Notes: generated by a model not told the origin, from the letters alone. A stretch of DNA of 5,002 nucleotides from Pseudomonadota bacterium (GCA_021812505.1 JAKANG010000167.1:1-5002), one strand, 5' to 3'; counted from the stretch's first letter, positions 1-5,002 are shown. Translations and numbers: made by a program.

Positions 1-276
<276 letters not shown>

Positions 277-287
277 TTACGCGGGCT

Positions 288-306
288 TCCGTCCACGTGG
301 AACGGA
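288..306. repeat. Near-perfect inverted repeat centred on CCACGTGG, possible operator
   Basis: The bases read TCCGT-CCACGTGG-AACGGA: the 8-bp perfect palindrome CCACGTGG (293-300) is flanked by TCCGT and ACGGA arms, with one extra A on the right side. Its place between two divergent genes fits a dimeric regulator site, but a hairpin in the leader of either transcript is also possible. No known regulator motif was recognised. Confidence 0.35.
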
Positions 307-318
307 GAGCGCGGTTTC

Positions 319-346
319 CCTCCCCGTCCCTCCCACCAAGGGGAGG
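319..346. repeat. C/T-rich inverted repeat (CCTCCCC ... GGGGAGG)
   Basis: CCTCCCC at 319-325 pairs with GGGGAGG at 340-346, a 7-bp G/C-rich stem around a 14-nt loop. Similar C/T-rich palindromic stretches are common as dispersed intergenic repeats in Rhizobiales genomes; whether this is one of them is inference. It ends about 35 nt before the ATG at 382, so it could also form in the leader of that mRNA. Confidence 0.35.
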
Positions 347-381
347 AAGTCACGACCGGACGCCATTTCGAGGAGTACGCC

Positions 382-717
382 ATGCCGACTTTCAAACTGC
401 CGCTTTCCGGCGACGTCGTTCAAAGCATCAACCCGATGACCTGGTGGAACAGCCCGGTCGGCAGCCAGTTCGGCCTCGTCAACATCAACCTCGGCCGTTC
501 CGGAAATCCCAAGGTCGAGGAGGACCTGCTGAGCGATTTCGGCAGCTACGGCCGCCAAATCGGCCGGCTCGCCGACGCGCTTGCCGTGCTCGCCCGGCAT
601 TTCGAAAAGGAGATGCTGCGGACGGAGGAAGGACGCAAAGCCTATGACGGCCTGATGGAACTGACCGAGGCGGTCGCCGAGGCCAAGAAGCGGCGCGAGC
701 GAGGGCCGACCGCGTGA
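382..717 (+). CDS. Small conserved hypothetical protein (111 aa), probably soluble
   Basis: A 111-residue protein without cysteines, signal peptide or transmembrane segment. The ATG at 382 has a strong Shine-Dalgarno AGGAG at 371-375, six bases upstream, which fixes the start; the gene ends with TGA at 715-717. The first 40 residues look ordered and distinctive (SINPMTWW at 16-22, then SQFGLVNINLGRS at 28-40). The rest is likely mostly helical (about 46-76 and 82-105), ending in a basic KKRRER tail at 102-107. I recall near-identical N-termini in uncharacterised proteins of Bradyrhizobium and Rhodopseudomonas type genomes, so it is probably a real conserved family, but I know no function. A longer reading frame on the opposite strand (277-894) was judged a shadow, because it lacks a recognisable product and this frame has the ribosome site. 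Function is unknown; I do not propose one. Confidence 0.8.
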   Translation: MPTFKLPLSGDVVQSINPMTWWNSPVGSQFGLVNINLGRSGNPKVEEDLLSDFGSYGRQIGRLADALAVLARHFEKEMLRTEEGRKAYDGLMELTEAVAEAKKRRERGPTA

Positions 718-903
718 CAATGACAAGCTGAGGCTCAGTCCACGGTGAGACGACCGAGCACGTCTTATCGGGCTGCGCCCACCATCGGCCGGTGTCCTTT
801 CGATTGCGGCGGTGAAGTATTTTCTTCGTGAAAGCCGGATCAACGGCGGGTGTTGAATTTTCGCGGCAAGTTTTTGGAAAGCTTCACGCTGCATTGTGCG
901 GCC
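718..903. other. Intergenic region between the 111-aa gene and the membrane-protein gene
   Basis: No convincing gene lies here. There are small self-complementary spots (CTGAG-G-CTCAG near 728-738; GGGC-TGC-GCCC near 769-779; GAAG-TATTTT-CTTC near 813-827), but none is followed by a T-run, so no terminator is called. A promoter for the gene at 904 could lie in the more A/T-rich part around 797-835; no clear -35/-10 pair was found. Confidence 0.4.
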
Positions 904-1425
904 ATGACCAAGACCGCATCCTTCGGGCGGCGCGGCGTGTCAGCGCCGGCGGCCCTCCCTCCGCAAGGCCCCGCTCGGCGCGATGACATCGCGCTGACGC
1001 CGGATCAGCGCGCGCTTCTGTTCGCGCCGCCGGAGGCCGAGGTCGCCACGGCAAAGCCGCCGGTGGCGTCGAACCGTCTCGCCGCCACTCTCGCCGCGCT
1101 CTCCATCGCCCTGACGGTCGTCGCCTGCACCTTTCACATGCCGCGCGGCGGGGGCGCCCTGATCCCGCTGCGCCTCGGCTGGTCGCTGTTCTCGGTCGGC
1201 TCGGATCTCGCCGCCAGTCTTTGGGCGACGCGCAAATTCTGCGGCTGGTTCGGCTTGTCGAACATTGCCGGTTTTTTCCTCGCCGGCGCCACGATTTCCT
1301 GGGCTTTCAGCCTGTTCAACGCGGCCATAGGGTTCGGCGACGATCTCACGCCCACCCTGGCCATCCCGGCGGGGGGCGCGGCGGCCGCCTTTTACTGCCT
1401 CCTGGCCGGCCGCGTCCGGTCCTAA
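904..1425 (+). CDS. Small hypothetical membrane protein (173 aa, about three TM segments)
   Basis: Starting at the ATG at 904, the protein has 173 residues and ends at TAA 1423-1425. Residues 1-56 are polar, rich in Ala/Pro/Arg and probably cytoplasmic, with ALTPDQRALLF at 30-40. Hydrophobic segments follow at about 59-78, 118-141 and 150-168. Between the first two is a basic/glycine turn (PRGGG at 80-84) and an amphipathic stretch at 90-107. Cysteines sit at residues 75, 113 and 165, without a CxxC pair. An in-frame GTG at 850 would add 18 residues (MLNFRGKF...); neither start has a good ribosome site, so the N-terminus is uncertain. The gene converges on msrA with an 82-nt gap. I do not recognise the family. 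Third-position G/C bias supports it as coding. Confidence 0.65.
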   Translation: MTKTASFGRRGVSAPAALPPQGPARRDDIALTPDQRALLFAPPEAEVATAKPPVASNRLAATLAALSIALTVVACTFHMPRGGGALIPLRLGWSLFSVGSDLAASLWATRKFCGWFGLSNIAGFFLAGATISWAFSLFNAAIGFGDDLTPTLAIPAGGAAAAFYCLLAGRVRS

Positions 1426-1507
1426 GTCTTCCGGCCTGCCGCGGGAGCGCCATCTTCGGATTGGAGGCCTGCCCCGCCGGACCCGCCCGAGAAACGCAGG
1501 TCAGGTC
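1426..1507. other. Convergent intergenic gap between membrane-protein gene and msrA
   Basis: In this 82-nt gap two operons end face to face. TCCGGC near 1430 can pair with GCCGGA near 1482 over a long loop, and GGCCTGCC occurs twice as a direct repeat. There is no T-run on either strand, so a shared intrinsic terminator is possible but not demonstrated. Confidence 0.3.
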
Positions 1508-2224
1508 TCAACGACCGGCGGCGGCGCCGACGAGAACCGGATCGGCCCGATATTCGTCGGGATAGAGCCGCCGCAAGGCGGCGATCTTGGGCAGGTCGTT
1601 ATGGACGATATAGGGATCATCCGGGTTGCGGGCCAAAAAATCCTGATGATAGGCCTCGGCCGGATAAAAGGTCTTGCCCGGCTCGATGCGGGTGACGATC
1701 GGCGCGGCGAAGGCGTGGGCGTGGTCGAGCTGGGCGATATAGTCCCTGGCGACCCTGGCCTGTTCGGCGTCGCGCGGAAAGATCGCCGAGCGATATTGGC
1801 TTCCCTCGTCCGGCCCCTGGCGGTTCAGCTCGGTCGGATCATGCGCCACCGCGAAATAGATTTGCAGGATGCGCCCGAGGCTGATTTTCGCAGGGTCGAA
1901 GGTTACGGCGACCGATTCCGCATGTCCGGTGTCGCCCCGGCTCGTCCTATTGTAATTGGCCGTCGCCGCCGCGCCGCCGGCATAGCCGGAGATGGCGCGG
2001 GTCACGCCATTCACGTGCTCAAAGACGCCCTGCACGCCCCAGAAGCAGCCGCCGGCGAGCACGACGGTTTCGGGCGCCTCGCGCGCCGCCTCGTCCCTCG
2101 CCGGCGCCGGAATCGCGTGGGGCTTCCCGTCGGCCCTGACCAGGGAAGCGGAAACCGCCAACGCAAGCGTCGCCGACAGCAGCCCGGCGGCCAGAATACG
2201 GTTTGAAGGAATCGAAGGAATCAT
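1508..2224 (-). CDS. msrA: Peptide-methionine (S)-S-oxide reductase MsrA, exported, single-cysteine form
   Basis: MsrA reduces the S-epimer of methionine sulfoxide in proteins. This 238-residue copy starts with a Sec-type signal peptide: a short n-region, a hydrophobic stretch at about 9-29, and a likely cleavage after VRA (residue 31), so it should act in the periplasm. The catalytic motif GGCFWG is at 58-63 with Cys60. Other family marks are SGYAGG (79-84), GDTGHAESV (97-105), AVAHDPTELNRQG (125-137), DEGSQYRSAIF (139-149) and the AEAYHQDF region (189-196). Cys60 is the only cysteine in the whole protein, so the C-terminal resolving cysteines of E. coli-type MsrA are absent. The start is the ATG at 2224, preceded by GAGGGAG with a 6-nt spacer; the ATG at 2275 lies inside dipZ and would hide the signal peptide. 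It is the last gene of the msrB-dipZ-msrA operon, 13 nt after dipZ. Confidence 0.96.
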   Translation of the reverse strand: MIPSIPSNRILAAGLLSATLALAVSASLVRADGKPHAIPAPARDEAAREAPETVVLAGGCFWGVQGVFEHVNGVTRAISGYAGGAAATANYNRTSRGDTGHAESVAVTFDPAKISLGRILQIYFAVAHDPTELNRQGPDEGSQYRSAIFPRDAEQARVARDYIAQLDHAHAFAAPIVTRIEPGKTFYPAEAYHQDFLARNPDDPYIVHNDLPKIAALRRLYPDEYRADPVLVGAAAGR

Positions 2225-2230
2225 GGTCGG

Positions 2231-2237
2231 CTCCCTC
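2231..2237 (-). promoter_or_regulatory. Ribosome binding site of msrA
   Basis: On the minus strand GAGGGAG lies directly after the dipZ stop codon (2240-2238) and six bases before the ATG at 2224. It decides the msrA start in favour of 2224 over the in-frame ATG at 2275. Confidence 0.75.
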
Positions 2238-4040
2238 TCAGCCGAAAGTGAAGGCGTAGGCGCGAACATTCGCATCGAGGAACTCGATCCGGAACAGGCG
2301 GTCGGCGATCGGCCCCTTCTGGCGGACGAGCTGGTAGAGCCGCTCGGCCGTCACGGTTCCCTGCCCCTGCGCGTCCACGTCCGCGCCATGGGCGTCGCCG
2401 GGCGCGGCGCCGTCGATCGTCACCCGGAAACGGACCGGCTTGCCGTCGGGACCGGGGCCCAACACCAGATGCAGGTCGCGGGCGTGGAAGCGAAAGGCGA
2501 TGGCGCCGCCCGCCTGGTTGAGTTCGGCGCGCTCACGCCCGACGGTCCAGTCGCCGGCGAGGCTCCACTGGTTGAGGCGGAGATCGGCGCTCCGGTAAAC
2601 ATGGCTGCGGTCCTCGACTGCGCCGCCGGGCGAGGCGAAATTTTCCGCGCGGGAATAGCCGATATAGGTTTCCCCCGAGCGGACGTCGGCGAAATCGGGC
2701 GGCGCCTCGGCGCCGGTCGCCTTGCCGGCGAATGCCGCGCCCGGCGCGACCGAGGCCCCGGCCTCGGCAAGCAATTGCCGGATCGCCTTTTCGGTCTCGG
2801 TGTAATCGCCCTCGCCAAAGTGCTGATGACGAAGATGACCTCGCGCGTCGATAAGATACTCGGCCGGCCAATATTGATTGTCGAAGGCGCGCCAGATCGC
2901 ATAGTCGTTGTCGATCGCCACCGGATAGCCGATCTGCAGATCGGCGACGGCCCGCTTCACATTGGATATGTCGCGCTCGAAGGCGAATTCCGGCGCGTGG
3001 ACGCCGACCACCACAAGGCCATTGTCGCGGTATTTGTCGGCCCAGGCCCGGACATAGGGCAAGGTGCGCAGGCAGTTGATGCAGGAATAGGTCCAGAAAT
3101 CGACGAGAACCACCTTGCCCTTCAGCGCCTCGGGCGTCAGAGGCGGCGAATTGAGCCAGGCGACCGCACCTTTCAACGCCGGCGCCGGACCTTCGTCCGG
3201 CAGGCTCGGCGAGACGCGCGCGGGTTCGGCCCGCGCCGCTCCGCCATTTTCCGCCTTCATCATCGCGCCTTCGCCCGCCGCCATGACGACCGAGGACGTC
3301 TGGCTGTCCGCCGCGCGGGCCGGGGAAAGACCGAATCTGTCAAGCAGCGCCTGTTCCCATTTGTCCGTGCCGGCGAGCGAAAGATTGGCGAGGAAGCCGG
3401 TGTCCGCGCCCAGGGCGATCGCCCCGACCGCCGCCAGCACCGCGACCCCAAATCCGCGCCGCGCCCATTCGCCAAGCCCGAGCGCGCCTTTCATCGCAGC
3501 GAAAACCTTGCCGCCGACGAGCAAAGCGAGCGCGAGCGAGGTCGCCGCGCCGAGGCTGTAAGCGAGCAGCAGCAGGGAGGTTCCGACGCTCGCGCCGTGG
3601 AGCGCCGCGCCGGTCAGAATGATTCCGAGAATGGGACCGGCGCAGGGCGCCCAGAGCAGCCCCGTCGCGACGCCGAGCAGCAAAGCGGCGCCCGTTCCGC
3701 CCGTTCCTTCGGCCTGTTGCGAAAGCCGGCCGCCGAACGCGACCAGCGGCGCCGAAATGCGCTCCGCCAGGCCGGGCCAGAGCAGGGCGACGCCGAAAAA
3801 CGCCATCGCGGCCAAAGCCAGATCACGGCCGATCGAATTGGCGTGGGCCGCCCAGCCGCCGCCGACGGCGGCAAGCGTGGCGACGAGCGCGAATGTCGCG
3901 GCCATGCCCAACAGCATCGGCAGGCCGCGCCGCGCAAAAGACTGTCCCGCGCCGAGAAAGACGAAAGGCAGAACCGGGAGAATGCACGGGCTGGCGATGG
4001 TCAGGACGCCGCCGGCGAAAGCGAGAAGAAGGAGCAGCAT
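2238..4040 (-). CDS. dipZ: DipZ-type thiol-disulfide transporter: CcdA/DsbD membrane domain + TlpA-like thioredoxin + C-terminal beta domain
   Basis: A 600-residue inner-membrane protein that should take electrons from cytoplasmic thioredoxin and pass them to periplasmic partners. Residues 1 to about 215 form a CcdA/DsbD-like domain with roughly six transmembrane helices (about 1-28, 42-62, 73-93, 117-144, 152-178, 196-216). It carries the two membrane cysteines in SPCILP (Cys19) and APCAGP (Cys133). A polar Ala/Pro/Gly-rich linker follows (about 220-288). The periplasmic thioredoxin domain (about 290-430) has LNSPPLTPEALKGKVVLVDF leading into WTYSCINC with Cys320/Cys323, and the cis-proline in WPAEYLID (Pro392). 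Residues about 445-600 match the C-terminal domain of DipZ proteins, which in Mycobacterium tuberculosis DipZ resembles a carbohydrate-binding module. The ATG at 4040 starts 1 nt after the msrB stop and follows AAGGCGG; an upstream in-frame ATG (4073) lies inside msrB and is less likely. Lying between msrB and msrA, it is the likely reductant for both. Confidence 0.95.
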   Translation of the reverse strand: MLLLLLAFAGGVLTIASPCILPVLPFVFLGAGQSFARRGLPMLLGMAATFALVATLAAVGGGWAAHANSIGRDLALAAMAFFGVALLWPGLAERISAPLVAFGGRLSQQAEGTGGTGAALLLGVATGLLWAPCAGPILGIILTGAALHGASVGTSLLLLAYSLGAATSLALALLVGGKVFAAMKGALGLGEWARRGFGVAVLAAVGAIALGADTGFLANLSLAGTDKWEQALLDRFGLSPARAADSQTSSVVMAAGEGAMMKAENGGAARAEPARVSPSLPDEGPAPALKGAVAWLNSPPLTPEALKGKVVLVDFWTYSCINCLRTLPYVRAWADKYRDNGLVVVGVHAPEFAFERDISNVKRAVADLQIGYPVAIDNDYAIWRAFDNQYWPAEYLIDARGHLRHQHFGEGDYTETEKAIRQLLAEAGASVAPGAAFAGKATGAEAPPDFADVRSGETYIGYSRAENFASPGGAVEDRSHVYRSADLRLNQWSLAGDWTVGRERAELNQAGGAIAFRFHARDLHLVLGPGPDGKPVRFRVTIDGAAPGDAHGADVDAQGQGTVTAERLYQLVRQKGPIADRLFRIEFLDANVRAYAFTFG

Positions 4041-4041
4041 G

Positions 4042-4506
4042 TCACGCCGCCTTGAACTTGAGCGCGACGCCATTCATGCAATAGCGCAGACCCGTCGGCT
4101 GGGGGCCATCGTTGAAGACATGGCCGAGATGGCCGTCGCAACGCCGGCAACTCACCGCCGTGCGGACCATGCCGAAGGAGCGGTCCTCCCGCTCGCTCAC
4201 GGCATGAGGAAGCGGCGCCCAGAAACTCGGCCAGCCCGTGCCGCTGTCATATTTCGTGTCCGACGAATAGAGATCGAGATCGCAGCCGGCGCAGGCGAAA
4301 AGGCCCTTGCGCTTCTCGTGCAGGAGCGGGCTGGTGAAGGGCCGCTCCGTGCCGTCGCGGCGCAGGATTTCGAACTGGTCTGGGGTGAGAAGCCGTCGCC
4401 ACTCGGCGTCGCTGCGGGGCAGTTTTTCGTCCGCTCGCGCCGGACCGAGGCCCGACAGAAACGCGGCGCTGCCGCACAGGTGGAATAGTTCGCGACGGGT
4501 GAACAT
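4042..4506 (-). CDS. msrB: Peptide-methionine (R)-S-oxide reductase MsrB, Tat-exported, zinc-binding, lacking the usual resolving Cys
   Basis: MsrB reduces the R-epimer of protein methionine sulfoxide. This 154-residue copy begins MFTRRELFHL: a twin-arginine motif (TRRELF, residues 3-8), then a modest hydrophobic stretch and a likely cleavage after ARA (residue 25), so it is probably exported folded by the Tat system. The zinc site is intact: Cys72/Cys75 (ACAGC) and Cys120/Cys123 (SCRRC). SGTGWPSFW lies at 88-96, GHLGHVFNDGP at 125-135, and the catalytic cysteine is Cys143 in RYCMNG. Where many MsrBs have SGCGWP with a resolving Cys, this one has Thr90. The only other cysteine, Cys11, is in the signal peptide. 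The ATG at 4506 has GGAGGGA just upstream; a TTG at 4545 would add 13 residues before the Tat motif and is unlikely. It is the first gene of the msrB-dipZ-msrA operon, 1 nt before dipZ. Confidence 0.96.
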   Translation of the reverse strand: MFTRRELFHLCGSAAFLSGLGPARADEKLPRSDAEWRRLLTPDQFEILRRDGTERPFTSPLLHEKRKGLFACAGCDLDLYSSDTKYDSGTGWPSFWAPLPHAVSEREDRSFGMVRTAVSCRRCDGHLGHVFNDGPQPTGLRYCMNGVALKFKAA

Positions 4507-4510
4507 GGGA

Positions 4511-4517
4511 TCCCTCC
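4511..4517 (-). promoter_or_regulatory. Ribosome binding site of msrB
   Basis: On the minus strand GGAGGGA precedes the ATG at 4506 by four bases (six from the GGAGG core). It is the strongest Shine-Dalgarno in the operon and fixes the start, so that the protein begins three residues before the twin arginines. Confidence 0.8.
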
Positions 4518-4572
4518 GGATCGCTGGATTTTTACTCAAGCGCAATACGCGCCCCGCTGTCTCCTGTTACGG

Positions 4573-4601
4573 CGTTACGCAAAAAATCCTCATCGGGATC
4601 A
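4573..4601 (-). promoter_or_regulatory. Candidate ECF (RpoE/ECF11-like) promoter for the msrB-dipZ-msrA operon
   Basis: On the minus strand TGATCC (4601-4596) is followed after exactly 18 nt by TAACG (4577-4573). The RpoE singlet-oxygen promoters of Rhodobacter sphaeroides have, as I recall, TGATCC - 18 nt - TAAGA. The -35 half and the spacing match fully, the -10 half only in TAA. Transcription would start near 4566, giving a leader of about 60 nt. The same bases also read as a weak terminator, so this is a hypothesis. Confidence 0.35.
4581..4600 (-). terminator. Weak terminator-like hairpin after acyP
   Basis: On the minus strand GATCC (4600-4596), a six-base loop and GGATT (4589-4585) can pair, including one G-T pair, and the right arm runs into six Ts (4586-4581). 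It starts 7 nt after the acyP stop. Five pairs are few, so termination would be partial at best. Confidence 0.25.
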
Positions 4602-4607
4602 AAAGTT

Positions 4608-4901
4608 TCAAACCGTCGGGTGAATGGCGAAGCCGCCGCTTTCCGGCGGCCCGCCGTCTTCGACCGCGCGCACGCCGCGCACGTCGGCGAAAGGCGGCCC
4701 GGCGCGCAGGGCCGCGACCAATGCGTCGAGATCGCGAGGCGCGCCGCTGGCGCGGACCTCGACCGCGCCGTTCGAGCGGTTGCGCGCCCAGCCGGAAAGT
4801 CCGAGGCGCGCGCCGGCGCGGCGCGCGAATTCGCGGTAGCCGACGCCCTGGACCCGGCCCTCGACAAATATGTGCAAGGTTTTCAGCGCATCTCCATTCA
4901 A
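4608..4901 (-). CDS. acyP: Acylphosphatase, with probable TTG start
   Basis: A 97-residue protein of the small acylphosphatase family, which hydrolyses the acyl-phosphate bond of metabolites such as 1,3-bisphosphoglycerate or carbamoyl phosphate in the cytoplasm. The active-site loop GRVQGVGYR (15-23) carries the phosphate-binding, catalytic Arg23. GWARNRSNGAVEV (37-49) provides the second catalytic residue, Asn41. Length and the C-terminal GGFAIHPTV fit the usual 90-100 residue alpha/beta fold. No ATG lies in frame before the active-site loop: the two ATGs at 4897 and 4891 are in another frame and hit TGA within a few codons. Start candidates are TTG at 4901 (used here) and TTG at 4877, which would give MHIFVEGRVQG; neither has a strong ribosome site. 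It lies 101 nt upstream of msrB on the same strand, so co-transcription is possible, but no functional link to sulfoxide repair is evident. Confidence 0.9.
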   Translation of the reverse strand: MNGDALKTLHIFVEGRVQGVGYREFARRAGARLGLSGWARNRSNGAVEVRASGAPRDLDALVAALRAGPPFADVRGVRAVEDGGPPESGGFAIHPTV

Positions 4902-4941
4902 GATCTCACAGGCTCCGCGAAAAAAATCAGCGACAGACGTC

Positions 4942-4964
4942 CCAGAAGCCGTTGCGCTTGCTGG
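4942..4964 (-). terminator. Hairpin between the edge gene and acyP, doubtful terminator
   Basis: On the minus strand CCAG-c-AAGC, a six-base loop, then GCTT-CTGG form eight base pairs with one bulged C. Seven Ts follow (4926-4920), but only about 15 nt after the stem, which is too far for a canonical intrinsic terminator. Confidence 0.25.
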
Positions 4965-4971
4965 CGTCGGT

Positions 4972-5001
4972 CTAATACATACCGTACATGAGGTTGCTGC
5001 T
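4972..5001 (-). CDS. Possible 3' end of a gene entering from the right edge
   Basis: Reading leftwards from 5001, the last nine codons before TAG (4974-4972) give SSNLMYGMY. This looks like a natural protein C-terminus, it stands on the same strand as acyP, and it ends about 70 nt before it. The fragment is too short to identify, and the reading frame itself is an inference. Confidence 0.35.
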   Translation of the reverse strand, partial: SSNLMYGMY

Positions 5002-5002
5002 C

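Noticed and set aside
277..894. Minus-strand open frame (205 codons) opposite the 111-aa gene
   Set aside because: It has no recognisable product, would run through the intergenic repeats, and contains a Ser/Leu repeat (SLSLSLSRG) translated from non-coding bases; the plus-strand frame has the strong ribosome site.
1601..2206. Plus-strand open frame (201 codons) opposite msrA
   Set aside because: Antisense to msrA, whose catalytic motifs are clear; no family features.
1992..4055. Long plus-strand open frame (687 codons) across the dipZ region
   Set aside because: It is antisense to dipZ, whose translation shows clear domain motifs. The product is Arg/Ala/Gly-rich without any recognisable family, as expected for a shadow frame in high-GC DNA.
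3619..4488. Plus-strand open frame (289 codons) opposite dipZ/msrB
   Set aside because: Antisense to two well-supported genes; low-complexity Pro/Ala/Arg composition and no ribosome site noted.
4464..4506. MsrB as a lipoprotein (Cys11 after FHL)
   Set aside because: Cys11 comes directly after the twin-arginine n-region and before the hydrophobic stretch, so it is not placed as a lipobox cysteine.
4532..4867. Minus-strand open frame overlapping acyP and the msrB upstream region
   Set aside because: Shadow frame of acyP; Ala/Arg/Ser-rich product without motifs.

Overview
The window looks like chromosomal DNA from a GC-rich alphaproteobacterium, probably of the Rhizobiales/Hyphomicrobiales (Beijerinckiaceae or Methylocystaceae type). 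This rests on the strong G/C bias at third codon positions, the rhizobial-like N-terminus of the aspartate aminotransferase, and a small 111-residue protein of a type I recall from Bradyrhizobium-like genomes. The genus cannot be fixed from the sequence alone. I see no mobile element, tRNA, rRNA or CRISPR array.

Layout: (a) 1-207, minus strand: 5' end of a class I/II aspartate aminotransferase gene, cut by the window edge. (b) 208-381: divergent intergenic region with a near-palindrome and a C/T-rich inverted repeat. (c) 382-717, plus: small soluble protein of unknown function. (d) 904-1425, plus: small membrane protein of unknown function with about three transmembrane segments. (e) 4506 down to 1508, minus: compact operon msrB - dipZ - msrA, with gaps of 1 and 13 nt, convergent with (d). 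(f) 4901-4608, minus: acylphosphatase, about 100 nt upstream of msrB. (g) 5001-4972, minus: probable last codons of another gene entering from the right edge.

The centre of the window is a self-contained system for repairing oxidised methionine outside the cytoplasm. MsrB carries a twin-arginine signal and MsrA a Sec-type signal, so both should act in the periplasm. Between them lies DipZ: a CcdA/DsbD-like membrane electron carrier fused to a TlpA-like thioredoxin domain and a C-terminal beta-rich domain. DipZ would bring reducing equivalents across the membrane to its periplasmic thioredoxin domain, which can then regenerate both reductases. Both Msr enzymes appear to lack a resolving cysteine: mature MsrA has a single Cys, and MsrB has Thr where the usual resolving Cys sits. 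This suggests that DipZ reduces the catalytic sulfenic acid directly.

Upstream of msrB is a sequence matching the -35 element and the 18-nt spacing of singlet-oxygen-responsive (RpoE/ECF11) promoters, with a partial -10 match. It is a hypothesis worth testing. The families here are known; the coupling, the export split and the possible regulation are the more notable points.
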